A stretch of DNA of 64,000 nt from Nocardia terpenica. Its GTDB lineage: Bacteria; Actinomycetota; Actinomycetes; Mycobacteriales; Mycobacteriaceae. Shown one piece after another: positions 41,529 through 50,123 of the stretch. Positions within the stretch are counted from its first letter, which is position 1, and every line of letters begins with the position of its first letter. The notes beneath the pieces were generated by a model that saw nothing but the letters and a program-made list of their open reading frames with translations, did not search any database and had not been told where the DNA came from. Where the stretch lies: assembly GCF_013186535.1 (NCBI RefSeq), contig NZ_JABMCZ010000003.1, forward strand, positions 1,550,001-1,614,000, in the 5' to 3' direction. Made by a program: the position numbers and the translations under genes.

Positions 41529-41794
41529 CTCCTTCGTCCTGGTCTGCGGCTTCCTCGTCCTGGTCTGCGGCTTCCTCGTCCTGGTCTGCGGCTTCCTCGT
41601 CCTGGTCCGCGGTTCCTTCGTCCCGGTCCGCGGCTTCCTCGTCCCGGTCCGCGGCTCCTTCGTCCCGACGTGCGGCTCCCTTGTCCCAGCGCGCGGCTAC
41701 TCCTTGGTCCCGGCACGCGATTACTTCTTGGTCCTGCGCGCGACTACTTCTTGGTCCCGGCGCGCGGCTACTCCTTGGTCCCGGCGCGCGATTA
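41529..41794. repeat. Tandem repeat array with 21-bp then 24-bp units
   Basis: Seven 21-bp units of the form CTTCCTCGTCCTGGTCTGCGG-like (41529-41675) are followed by five units of 23-24 bp, CTCCTTGGTCCCGGCGCGCG plus four bases (41676-41794). It lies between the exporter stop and the aldolase start. A further part-unit runs straight into the hairpin at 41801, so the unit looks like a duplicated left arm of that hairpin. Confidence 0.88.
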
Positions 41795-41800
41795 CTCCTT

Positions 41801-41827
41801 GGTCCCGGCGTGCTTTTGGCCGGGACC
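41801..41827. terminator. Hairpin element at the end of the array
   Basis: Perfect 9-bp stem GGTCCCGGC/GCCGGGACC with loop GTGCTTTTG. The same loop and stem core occur at 45722. It is a probable terminator for the dpg run. Confidence 0.75.
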
Positions 41828-41880
41828 CCGCGGCGACCTTCGGCCCACCGCACCGTCATCGGCGGCGATAGGGTGCGATC

Positions 41881-42954
41881 ATGACCGAAGTTGTTCGTCG
41901 CCATGATCCCGCTGCCCGTAGTTTTGCCAGCGACAACTGGGCCGGAATTCATCCGGAGGTGTTGGCGGCGCTGGCCGTTGCCAATGGCGGGCATCAAAGT
42001 GCCTACGGTGCCGACGATTACACGGTCGCGCTGGGGCAGACCTTTGCCCGGCACTTCGGGGAGGGAGCGCGGGTGTACCCGGTGTGCACCGGCACCGGCG
42101 CGAATGTCGTTGCGCTGCAGGCATTGCTGCCGCGCTGGGGTGCGGTGATCAGCGCCGAGACCGCGCACGTCAACAGCGACGAATGCGGCGCCGCGGAGAA
42201 GGTGGGCGGCATCAAGATCTACCCGGTGCCGACGCCCGACGGGAAGCTCACCCCGGAACTGATCGATCGACAGGCGTGGGGCCGCGGGGACGCGCACCGC
42301 GCCCAGCCGCTGGCCGTCTCGATCACGCAGAGCACCGAACTCGGCACCTGCTACACCGTCGAGGAGATCCGCGCGCTCTGCCGGCACGCCCACGACCTCG
42401 GCATGCTGGTGCACCTGGACGGCGCCCGCATCGCCAATGCCGCGGCGCACCTGGGCGTTTCGCTCCGCGCGTGCACCACCGACGCGGGCGTGGACATCGT
42501 GTCCTTCGGCGGCACCAAGAACGGGCTGATGCTCGGCGAGGCCGTCGTGGCGCTCACCGACCGCATCCACGACATCGAATACCTGCGCATGTCGTCCACC
42601 CAGCTGGCCTCGAAGATGCGCTTCGTCTCGGTGCAGCTCGAGGCCCTGCTCGGCGGGGATCTGTGGCTGCGCAACGCCACCCGGGCCAACGCCATGGCGA
42701 CCCGGCTGGCCGTGGCCGCGGGCCGGGTCGACGGCGTGCGGATCGCCTACCCGGTGCAGGCCAACGAGGTCTTCGCGGCGCTGCCGCCCGAGGTCACCGA
42801 CCGGCTGCGCAAGCGCTACTTCTTCCACGTCTGGGACGAGGACACCGGCGTCGTGCGCTGGGTGTGCTCCTTCGACACCACCCCGGACGACGTGGACGCC
42901 TTCGTCGCCGCACTGGCCGAGGAGGCGAGCGCCGCGCGACCGTTGACGCAATGA
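41881..42954 (+). CDS. Threonine aldolase-family PLP lyase
   Basis: A 357-residue fold-type-I PLP enzyme of the low-specificity L-threonine aldolase group, cleaving L-threonine or allo-threonine to glycine and acetaldehyde. It has FASDNWAGIHPEVL at the N-terminus, the cofactor-ring His in AETAHVNSDECG, DGARIANAA, and the PLP Lys in DIVSFGGTKNG. The ATG at 41881 fits the family start. It stands alone between the repeat hairpin and the oxygenase gene. Beta-eliminating lyase activity is an alternative. Confidence 0.9.
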   Translation: MTEVVRRHDPAARSFASDNWAGIHPEVLAALAVANGGHQSAYGADDYTVALGQTFARHFGEGARVYPVCTGTGANVVALQALLPRWGAVISAETAHVNSDECGAAEKVGGIKIYPVPTPDGKLTPELIDRQAWGRGDAHRAQPLAVSITQSTELGTCYTVEEIRALCRHAHDLGMLVHLDGARIANAAAHLGVSLRACTTDAGVDIVSFGGTKNGLMLGEAVVALTDRIHDIEYLRMSSTQLASKMRFVSVQLEALLGGDLWLRNATRANAMATRLAVAAGRVDGVRIAYPVQANEVFAALPPEVTDRLRKRYFFHVWDEDTGVVRWVCSFDTTPDDVDAFVAALAEEASAARPLTQ

Positions 42955-43003
42955 TAGAAAGCGGCCTACATTATTTCATAACCCCGCTCGAAGGAGAGCC
43001 GCG

Positions 43004-44236
43004 ATGAATCCCACGGTTGCGTCCCCGGCCATTCCCCGCAGGCACCCCGATTCTCCGCGCAAGGTCCCGGGCCTGCGTCCGTTCGCCCTGCTGATGGGCA
43101 TCGGCAAGCCCTCTCCGCGGCAGTGGCGGGTCCTCGGGGAGGCGCTGCTGGTCGGTGACGAGCCGATGGATCGCCTCGTGGACTGGATGTGCGCCGAGGG
43201 CTCCGACCGGACCCGCCCGCTGTTCGAGCGCGCGCTGCACGCGGGCATCGCCTCCGTACCCGAGGCGCCGGAACCGTTGCGGGAGTTCTTCGTTCGCTAC
43301 GAGACGGTGCCGGAGTGGGTGGACTGGGCCAAGATTCGCCGGGCCGAGCGGGTGTTCCGGGCCGGCGGCGCCGACGGACTGTACATCGCCCGCGACGTCG
43401 CGCTGCTGGGCGGATACCTGGCCTCGGGCTTCAACAAGACCCTGGTGCGCACCGGCGCGCTGGAGAAGGGCCCGGCGAAGCGCTTCGCCGAGACGTTGCA
43501 GTGGGCGCTGGACGTCAGCTCCGAGGAGGGCATGCGGCCGCTCGGGCCGGGCTACCGTTCCACCATCCGGGTGCGGCTCATCCACGCCTTCGTGCGGCGG
43601 CACGTCGCGGCGCTGCCGGACTGGGACACCGCCGAGTGGGGCGTGCCGATCAACCAGACGGATATGGCGGCAACGCTGGTGGGCGCGCTGATCTCGCCGT
43701 TCGTCGGCGCCATGCCGATGGGCATCGTGCCCACCCGGGCCGATCTGGACGCGGCCGCGCACCTGACCCGGTACGTGGGCTGGCTGATCGGGGTGCGGGA
43801 CGAATGGCTGCCCAACGGTTTTCGCGATGCGGTGCGGCTGCTGTACCACTGCATGACCGCGATCACCAACCCCGACGAGACCACCCTGCAGCTGGCGATG
43901 CCGATGGGCGACGACCCGCTCGGCTGGCACTTCCGCAGCATGCCCGGATTGCGCGGGCGCATCGCACGCGCCCAGCACCTGTCCATCGCGAGCGCCTTCC
44001 TCGGCCCGCAGGCCATGCGGCGGCTCGGGCTGCCCGCCTATATGCCGCCGTGGTATCCGCTGCTGCGCATCCCGGTGAATCTGGCCCACAGCGGCGCGGC
44101 ATTGTTGCTGCCGGGCGGCGCCGATCGGGCCGCCGCGCGCGGGCGGCGCGAACAGGAGGAGTTCCTGCGCCTGCTCGTCGGCGACGAACAGGCCGTGATC
44201 GGCGAATCCGTGCGGCATGTGAGCGACGCGGCCTGA
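43004..44236 (+). CDS. MpaB/latex-clearing-protein-like oxygenase (DUF2236)
   Basis: A 410-residue, mainly helical protein of the MpaB/Lcp superfamily, whose best-known members are heme-b oxygenases that cleave polyisoprene. It has RRAERVFRAGGADGLYIARDVALLGGY and then RSTIRVRLIHAFVRRHV. The His in that helix fits the axial heme ligand of Lcp, and the surrounding Arg/Thr resemble the Lcp active site. Many actinobacterial members have unknown substrates. AAGGAGAG precedes the ATG. No signal peptide is visible, so it is probably cytoplasmic. Confidence 0.78.
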   Translation: MNPTVASPAIPRRHPDSPRKVPGLRPFALLMGIGKPSPRQWRVLGEALLVGDEPMDRLVDWMCAEGSDRTRPLFERALHAGIASVPEAPEPLREFFVRYETVPEWVDWAKIRRAERVFRAGGADGLYIARDVALLGGYLASGFNKTLVRTGALEKGPAKRFAETLQWALDVSSEEGMRPLGPGYRSTIRVRLIHAFVRRHVAALPDWDTAEWGVPINQTDMAATLVGALISPFVGAMPMGIVPTRADLDAAAHLTRYVGWLIGVRDEWLPNGFRDAVRLLYHCMTAITNPDETTLQLAMPMGDDPLGWHFRSMPGLRGRIARAQHLSIASAFLGPQAMRRLGLPAYMPPWYPLLRIPVNLAHSGAALLLPGGADRAAARGRREQEEFLRLLVGDEQAVIGESVRHVSDAA

Positions 44237-44568
44237 GTCGCGCCGCGCCCGCGCCGTCGTCGCGGGCACACGCCGAGTGTTGCTGGAGCGATGCGAAATC
44301 GGCGTGTCTGCATCCGTTCCGGTCCGCTACCAGCCTCGGACGCCCGCGCGGCCGAGGCTGTTTCACGCAACCCATCGCACGCCACCTCGTCAACGCCTAC
44401 GATTCACCGAGGCGATCGAGAACCGCGAGCAGGACCGAACATTGATGTAGCCCAATATTTGCCAACGCGGATGGTGGGATCGGTGCGAACCGGGCGATGT
44501 GGACTTGTCGGTGCGATGGGGCATGCTCTTGACACGCAGATGTCAACGAGCCCGCCCGGAGTGCACCC
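44237..44568. other. Intergenic stretch with a TTGACA/TGTCAA dyad
   Basis: No gene is seen. At 44529-44546 TTGACA and TGTCAA are separated by 6 bp, 23 bp before the next start. It may be a regulator site or simply contain a -35. The rest is featureless. Confidence 0.35.
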
Positions 44569-45330
44569 ATGTCGTCCCGTCGAACGAAGCCACAACCGCT
44601 GTCCGACACCGAGATTCGGCAGATCGCCGCGGATATTGCGGGCGGCCGCCCACCCATGGTGTGGTTCACCGCCGCCGCCGTCGGCATCCCGGAGGGCCGT
44701 TCCGGGAAGGTGGTCGCGCTCGGTGAGCCCTCCGAGGGAGACTTCCTCCAGGTGCGGCCGACCGGATCCAAAGACGTGCTGTCGTTCTCGCCCACCGAAG
44801 TCACGCTGACCAAACCGGCCCGGCGCCAGCCCGCCGCGGCCGCGAAATCGAGCACCGCGAAAAAGACAACGGCAACCAGGAAGGACACCGCAGTGACCAT
44901 GCCGCCGACCGTCCACACGCCCGCGCCCACCCCGGAACCGGCGAAACCCGCCGCCGCCGAACCGAATTCGCCCGCCAAACCGGCGGACGCCGCCCCCAAG
45001 CCCGCCGCCAAGCCGAGCGGCGCCGCCCCCAAGCCCGCGAAGTCCGCCGCGGCCCGCAAGCCCAAGGCCCCCGAGGTCACCGTCACCCTCTCCGGCACCA
45101 CCGAGGGCGAGTGGACCGTCGACGTCGTCAACGGCAAGAAGCGCACGGTCCGCGGCCTGCCCGTCTCCGGCGCCGCGGTCGCCCAGGCCGCCAAGCTCCT
45201 GCACCCGGAGGTCGCCGAGGTCGTCGACTCGATCCTGGAGTCGGTCCGCACCAGCCAGCGCGCCAAGGTCGAACAGCTCCAAGCCGAACTCGAACAGGCC
45301 CGCAAACTACTCGACGAGCTGACCGACTGA
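44569..45330 (+). CDS. DUF6319-like actinobacterial protein
   Basis: A 253-residue protein in three parts. The N-terminal domain (1-80) has PPMVWFTAAAVGIPEGRSGKVVAL and EGDFLQVRPTGSKDVLSFSPTEV. A low-complexity Ala/Pro/Lys linker follows (about 82-165). The C-terminal domain has EGEWTVDVVNGKKRTVRGLPVSGAAVAQAAKLLHPEVAEVVDSIL and ends in a coiled coil with heptad-like Leu. I recall this architecture as DUF6319; no function is known. The Lys-rich linker could bind nucleic acid. The gene is convergent with a GGDEF gene across the 24-bp array. Confidence 0.7.
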   Translation: MSSRRTKPQPLSDTEIRQIAADIAGGRPPMVWFTAAAVGIPEGRSGKVVALGEPSEGDFLQVRPTGSKDVLSFSPTEVTLTKPARRQPAAAAKSSTAKKTTATRKDTAVTMPPTVHTPAPTPEPAKPAAAEPNSPAKPADAAPKPAAKPSGAAPKPAKSAAARKPKAPEVTVTLSGTTEGEWTVDVVNGKKRTVRGLPVSGAAVAQAAKLLHPEVAEVVDSILESVRTSQRAKVEQLQAELEQARKLLDELTD

Positions 45331-45358
45331 GGATTCCGCGCCGGAATGACAAGAGCTC

Positions 45359-45718
45359 TTCGTGATCCCGGTGCGCGAGCTCTTCGTGATCCCGGTGCGC
45401 GAGCTCTTCGTGATCCCGGTGCGCGAGCTCTTCGTGATCCCGGTGCGCGAGCTCTTCGTGATCCCGGTGCGCGAGCTCTTCGTGATCCCGGTGCGCGAGC
45501 TCTTCGTGATCCCGGTGCGCGAGCTCTTCGTGATCCCGGTGCGCGAGCTCTTCGTGATCCCGGTGCGCGAGCCCTTCGTGATCCCGGTGCGCGAGCCCTT
45601 CGTGATCCCGGTGCGCGAGCCCTTCGTGATCCCGGTGCGCGAGCCCTTCGTCATTCCGGTGCGCGAGCTCTCCGTCATTCCGGCGCGTTGGCCCTCCGTC
45701 ATCCCGGCGCGCTTTTGG
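45359..45718. repeat. 24-bp tandem repeat array, 13 units plus diverged tail
   Basis: Thirteen 24-bp units TTCGTGATCCCGGTGCGCG plus five bases run from 45359 to 45670 almost without change; the first eight are identical. Two diverged units (TCCGTCATTCCGGCGCG and similar) lead into the hairpin at 45722. It fills the gap between convergent 3' ends. Because 24 is divisible by three, long false reading frames cross it on both strands. Confidence 0.93.
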
Positions 45719-45721
45719 CCA

Positions 45722-45744
45722 TCCCGGCGCGCTTTTGGCCGGGA
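45722..45744. terminator. Hairpin element between convergent genes
   Basis: Perfect 7-bp stem TCCCGGC/GCCGGGA with loop GCGCTTTTG, next to the GGDEF stop. It shares stem core and loop with 41801. A partial copy of its left arm and loop precedes it at 45702. Confidence 0.72.
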
Positions 45745-45745
45745 C

Positions 45746-47278
45746 CTAGACCGCCTGTTCGCGGGGCCAGCGGCAGTGGGACAGGTCGGTGTGCCCGCGG
45801 TGGCGGACGTCTTCGTGGAAGGCGTAGCCCAGCGAGTACTCCTTGGCGTGGTACATCGCCGAATCGGCCTCGCGGAGCAGGTCGTAGACGGTCGCGTCGG
45901 CGCTGCGCGGGCCGCTGCACGCGATGCCCAGGCTGGCCGCGATCCGCACCTCGCCGACGCTGAGCTCGAAGGGCTTGGTGAAGGTGGCCAGCAGGCGTTC
46001 GGCCAGCTGCTCGGCCTCCTGCCGCCCGCCGTCCGCCAGCACCACGAATTCGTCGCCGCCGTAGCGGGCCGCCATGTCGTCGCGGCGGATGATGCGGCGG
46101 ATCCGGGCGGCGGCATTGGCGATGAGCTCGTCGCCGACCGCGTGTCCGTAGCTGTCGTTGATCGTCTTGAACCCGTCGAGGTCGATGAACAGCAGGCAGA
46201 CCGGCCGCCCGGTCCAGCGCTCCTGGTCGCGGGCCGGTGCGCGCAGCAGCGCCGACCGGTTCAGCAGGCCGGTGAGCATGTCGTGGTCGGCCTGGTACTG
46301 GGCGCGGCGTTCGCTGCGCGCGCTGCGCACGATGGCCCGCTCGCTGCGCGCGAGCACCCCGATCAGCAGGCACGCCAGCAGCGCCGACACCACGATCCGG
46401 TCGAGGGCGCTCAACCGCGTGCCGACGGCGGGCACCAGCGACGCCACGACCAGCGCCACCGCGATCACATTCGCCCGCTGCCGGGACCGATGCGGATGGA
46501 TCTGCCGCGGCCCGCCCAGGGCCGTCATGGTCGGCTGCAGCGCCGCCAGACCCATGGCCAGATAGGCGAACAGCGTCGGCGCCAGCAGCACCCGGTGGTC
46601 GATGTGGATGGTTCCGGCCGTGGCCAGATTGTGCAGCACATCGGTGACCACGACCGCCAGCGCGCTCACGTGCACCAGGCGCAGCGAGACCTCCGAGCGG
46701 TTGGCCGTCACCATCGAATGGGTGACCAACGTCAGCAGCCCCGCGTCCAGCAGCGGGAAGACGATCGCCAGCGCCGTCGCCCGGTCCGGCGTGTGCGTGG
46801 CGTGCAGCACCGGCGAGATGAGGAACATCCACGACGCCAGCAGCGAGCCCAGCCCGATCAGCGCCGAGTCGAGCATGACGTCCGGTGGGTAGCTGGCCCG
46901 CCGGGGACACAGCCACAGATACGCCGCCACGCCCACCCCGACGTAGCCGGCCAGCGTCGCCGCATCGTCCAGCGGATGCGCGTGATCGCTGGTGACGATG
47001 CGCATCGCCGTGCCCACGGCGAACAGGATCGACGAGGCGCCCAGCAGATACCAGGACGCCGGCGCGGGCGGGCGGTGCCGCCGCACGCCGATGCCGATCA
47101 TGATCAGTGTCGCCGTCGCGACCGTGCCCAGCGCGAGTAGCGCCGCCGAGCGCGAGCCGACGAACAACGGTGTCGCGACGATTGTCGCGGCGGCCACCGA
47201 CAATGCGGTGTGCCACCAGTTTCCGAGCGGTCGCCCGAACAGATGCCGGACGCCGATCGCGTGCTGTTCGAGTGCCAT
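45746..47278 (-). CDS. Membrane diguanylate cyclase (GGDEF)
   Basis: A 510-residue protein with about ten N-terminal membrane helices (to about residue 300), a short coiled linker (SERAIVRSARSERRAQYQ) and a C-terminal GGDEF domain. The domain has DHDMLTGLLNRSAL, FIDLDGFKTINDSYGHAVGD and the intact active site ARYGGDEFVVLA. An RRDD five residues before it matches the RxxD product-inhibition site. It should make c-di-GMP from GTP in response to an unknown membrane signal. AAGGGGGG precedes the ATG at 47278. No EAL domain is present. Confidence 0.92.
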   Translation of the reverse strand: MALEQHAIGVRHLFGRPLGNWWHTALSVAAATIVATPLFVGSRSAALLALGTVATATLIMIGIGVRRHRPPAPASWYLLGASSILFAVGTAMRIVTSDHAHPLDDAATLAGYVGVGVAAYLWLCPRRASYPPDVMLDSALIGLGSLLASWMFLISPVLHATHTPDRATALAIVFPLLDAGLLTLVTHSMVTANRSEVSLRLVHVSALAVVVTDVLHNLATAGTIHIDHRVLLAPTLFAYLAMGLAALQPTMTALGGPRQIHPHRSRQRANVIAVALVVASLVPAVGTRLSALDRIVVSALLACLLIGVLARSERAIVRSARSERRAQYQADHDMLTGLLNRSALLRAPARDQERWTGRPVCLLFIDLDGFKTINDSYGHAVGDELIANAAARIRRIIRRDDMAARYGGDEFVVLADGGRQEAEQLAERLLATFTKPFELSVGEVRIAASLGIACSGPRSADATVYDLLREADSAMYHAKEYSLGYAFHEDVRHRGHTDLSHCRWPREQAV

Positions 47279-47898
47279 CAGCCCCCCTTGTCCGCTCCGT
47301 CCCCTATGAACTCGGCCGCGCCGCGGATCCGTGAACGCCGCGCGACCCCCACGCTCACCCGATGCTCGGGGTGTGTCGCGCCGACCGAGTACCGGGAGAT
47401 GTTGCACGAACAGATGTCCCGGCCGGGGCCCACGGGTACGGCCCCGAGACCTGGACAACCGACTTGATCATGGCACGAAGACGGGGTCCTTGTCGCGTAC
47501 TCGAGGCCGCGAAGGGGAATCTTGCATCGTAGATCGTGGTGCGCCGCGCGTGTTGCGGAAAGCGTGCTGCAAACTTTTCCGCTCCGGGGTCCGGGTCGAT
47601 GGCGGGATCCCGCCGGGCGGTACGGGCCCGCGCAATTCGGGGCTTGCCCTCCGGTTCCTGCACCATGCGGTCGGCGGAGAGGTTGCGGCCCCGGCGAATT
47701 CGGCCATCGGTAATACTTGCCGGGTGATTGCTTGCACCCCTGACAACCCGTCTCCCGGGATCGGGCGGGTGGCCCCGAAACCGGACACGCTCTCCGCGCG
47801 TGTCGTCTCGGCGTGTTCATGTCGGGGTCCTTTCCGTGGCGACCCAGTGTCGCATTTCGGAGGAGTGTCGTGCGCCAAAACGCCGCTGCGACAGGGGA

Positions 47899-47920
47899 AT
47901 TCGTTCCGGACGGAACGAAT
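47899..47920. promoter_or_regulatory. Perfect 22-bp palindrome
   Basis: Arms ATTCGTTCCG and CGGAACGAAT flank GA with no mismatch, 200 bp upstream of the symporter start. It is probably a regulator binding site; the protein is unknown. Confidence 0.6.
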
Positions 47921-48051
47921 CACGCCCTCCCGCGCCGCCTCTGCGCGCTCCCGTATGGGTAGACTCCGCGCGCCGCGCTCGGCGAGCGGTTCGCTGGTCG
48001 ATATCGGGCCTTTCACCGGGACGCGGCAAAACGGACCGGTCGAACCACTCC

Positions 48052-48065
48052 TGTGAGCGCTAACA
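48052..48065. promoter_or_regulatory. LacI-family operator upstream of the symporter
   Basis: TGTGAGCGCTAACA fits the LacI/GalR consensus TGnnAnCGnTnnCA at every fixed position, 55 bp before the symporter start. It suggests sugar-responsive repression. Confidence 0.65.
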
Positions 48066-48119
48066 AGCCGCTAGTATCCCGACCGGTCATCCGATGATGT
48101 TTCTCGACAGGAGAGCTGA

Positions 48120-49859
48120 ATGCCGCCCGCTGCTGAGCCCCCAGGACTGATCGATTCGGTGTTGGCAGGGGGTACGCCGCACGTGTTAGCCGAAGGCACC
48201 ACTTTGCGGCTGGACGCCGCACCCGTCGATTACGTCCTCGTCGCACTGTATTTCGTCTTCGTCCTGGGCATCGGCCTGCTGGCCCGGCAGCGGGTGTCGT
48301 CGAGTATCGACTTCTTCCTGTCGGGCCGTTCGCTCCCGGCGTGGGTGACGGGCCTGGCCTTCATCTCCGCCAACCTGGGCGCGGTGGAGATCATGGGCAT
48401 GTCCGCCAACGGCGCCCAGTACGGCATGCCGACCATGCACTACTTCTGGATCGGCGCGGTCCCGGCCATGCTGTTCCTCGGCGTGGTGATGATGCCGTTC
48501 TACTACGGCTCCAAGGTGCGCAGCGTGCCGGAATTCATGCGGCGGCGCTTCGGCACCGGGGCACACCTGGTGAACGCGATCAGCTTCGCGCTCGCCCAGG
48601 TGCTCATCGCCGGCGTGAATCTGTATCTGCTGGGCAGCATTCTGAACGTGCTGCTGGGCTGGCCGCTGTGGGTGTCGGTGATCGTCGCCGCGGTGATCGT
48701 GCTCTCCTACATCACGCTCGGTGGTCTGTCGGCGGCGATCTACAACGAGGTGCTGCAGTTCTTCGTCATCGTCGCCGCGCTGCTGCCGCTGACCCTGGTC
48801 GGCCTGCACCGCGTGGGCGGCATCGGCGGACTGAAGGACAAGCTGCACACGATGCCGGACGGCGCGCAGCAGCTGCACTCCTGGCCCGGCAACGAGCTCA
48901 GCGGCTTCGGCAGCAATGTGCTGTCGGTGATCGGCATCGTGTTCGGCCTGGGCTTCGTGCTGTCGTTCGGGTACTGGACCACGAACTTCGTGGAGGTGCA
49001 GCGCGCGCTGGCCACGCACTCCATCTCCGCGGCCCGCCGCACGCCGATCATCGGCGCCTTCCCGAAGATGTTCATTCCGTTCATCGTCGTGATCCCGGGC
49101 ATGATCAGCGCGCTGATCGTGCCGCAGGTCGCCGAGTACAAGGCCACCGGCAAGGGCGATGTCACCTACAACCAGGCGCTGCTGTACCTGATGAAGGACG
49201 TGCTGCCCAACGGCCTGCTCGGCGTGGCGCTGGCGGGTCTGCTGGCCGCGTTCATGGCCGGTATGGCCGCGAACATCTCCGCGTTCAACACCGTGTTCAG
49301 CTTCGATCTGTGGCAGCAGTACGTGGCCAAGGACAAGCCGGACCACTACTACCTGACCGTGGGCCGCCTGGCCACCGTCGGCGCGACCGTGATCGCGATC
49401 GGCACCGCGTTCATCGCCGGGAACTTCTCGAACATGATGGACTACCTGCAGACGCTGTTCTCGTTCTTCAACGCGCCGCTGTTCGCCACGTTCATCCTCG
49501 GCATGTTCTGGAAGCGGATGACGGCGACGGCCGGGTGGGTCGGCCTGGTGTTCGGCACGCTGTCGGCGGTGGTCGTCTTCATCCTCGACAAGGCGGGCGC
49601 GTTCCACCTGTCCGGGCAGGGCTCGAGCTTCGTCGCCGCCGGTGTGGCGTTCGTGGTCGACATCGTGCTCAGCGTCGTGGTCAGTCAGTTCACCGCACCC
49701 AAGCCCGCGGCCGAACTGGTGGGCCTGGTCTACTCGGAGACGCCGAAGGCACAGCTCAACGATCCCGACGCCGCCTCGCTGCCCTGGTACCAGCGCCCGG
49801 TGCTGCTGGCCGGGATCGGGCTGGTCATCGTGATCGCGCTCAACGTCCTCGTCGGATAA
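48120..49859 (+). CDS. Sodium:solute symporter (SSS family)
   Basis: A 579-residue transporter with about fourteen membrane helices. It has VDYVLVALYFVFVLGIGLLARQRVSSSIDFFLSGRSLPAW, the SSS opening, FISANLGAVEIMGMSANGAQYG with the Na+ site region, and SFGYWTTNFVEVQRALA in the middle. The SGLT-like arrangement and the LacI operator favour a sugar substrate, which is inference. AGGAGAG precedes the ATG. A 79-residue membrane protein follows 12 nt later and is probably co-translated. Confidence 0.9.
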   Translation: MPPAAEPPGLIDSVLAGGTPHVLAEGTTLRLDAAPVDYVLVALYFVFVLGIGLLARQRVSSSIDFFLSGRSLPAWVTGLAFISANLGAVEIMGMSANGAQYGMPTMHYFWIGAVPAMLFLGVVMMPFYYGSKVRSVPEFMRRRFGTGAHLVNAISFALAQVLIAGVNLYLLGSILNVLLGWPLWVSVIVAAVIVLSYITLGGLSAAIYNEVLQFFVIVAALLPLTLVGLHRVGGIGGLKDKLHTMPDGAQQLHSWPGNELSGFGSNVLSVIGIVFGLGFVLSFGYWTTNFVEVQRALATHSISAARRTPIIGAFPKMFIPFIVVIPGMISALIVPQVAEYKATGKGDVTYNQALLYLMKDVLPNGLLGVALAGLLAAFMAGMAANISAFNTVFSFDLWQQYVAKDKPDHYYLTVGRLATVGATVIAIGTAFIAGNFSNMMDYLQTLFSFFNAPLFATFILGMFWKRMTATAGWVGLVFGTLSAVVVFILDKAGAFHLSGQGSSFVAAGVAFVVDIVLSVVVSQFTAPKPAAELVGLVYSETPKAQLNDPDAASLPWYQRPVLLAGIGLVIVIALNVLVG

Positions 49860-49871
49860 GGAAGTAACGCA

Positions 49872-50111
49872 ATGCTTTTCGACATCCGCACCATCGTCGG
49901 CTCGCTGCTCGGCCTGTACGGCGTGATCCTGGTCGTCACCGGCCTGGTGCACAACGTCGCCGCCGAGCGCGCCCGCGCCGGCGGCTGGAACACCAACCTG
50001 TGGGCGGGCATCGGCATGCTCGTCGTCGCCGCCGCCTTCCTCGCCTGGGTCGTCTTGCGCCCGGTCAAACCGCCGCAGGCGGCAGAAGCGGCGGAGACTC
50101 CGGCGGAGTAA
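49872..50111 (+). CDS. Small membrane protein paired with the symporter
   Basis: A 79-residue protein with two membrane helices (about 8-27 and 45-65) separated by a short basic loop, and a charged Ala/Glu tail. It follows the symporter by 12 nt with GGAAG before the ATG, so it is in the same operon and probably stabilises or regulates the carrier. I know no function. Confidence 0.75.
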   Translation: MLFDIRTIVGSLLGLYGVILVVTGLVHNVAAERARAGGWNTNLWAGIGMLVVAAAFLAWVVLRPVKPPQAAEAAETPAE

Positions 50112-50123
50112 CCACCACGGCCG

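Larger units (their letters stand above)
47279..48119. other. Gene-free 841-bp region
   Basis: Upstream regions of the divergent GGDEF and symporter genes. Several open frames exist on both strands, but none has a ribosome site, recognisable protein or plausible codon pattern. It contains a perfect 22-bp palindrome at 47899, a LacI-type operator at 48052, and otherwise nothing I can name. Confidence 0.5.

Noticed and set aside
45307..47140. Long repetitive proteins on both strands (period of eight residues)
   Set aside because: They arise because the 24-bp repeat is divisible by three. They have no ribosome site, and one runs antisense to the well-supported GGDEF gene.
47468..48016. Open frames within the gene-free region before the symporter
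   Set aside because: Pro/Arg/Ser-rich translations without family resemblance, no ribosome site, and interrupted by the palindrome.
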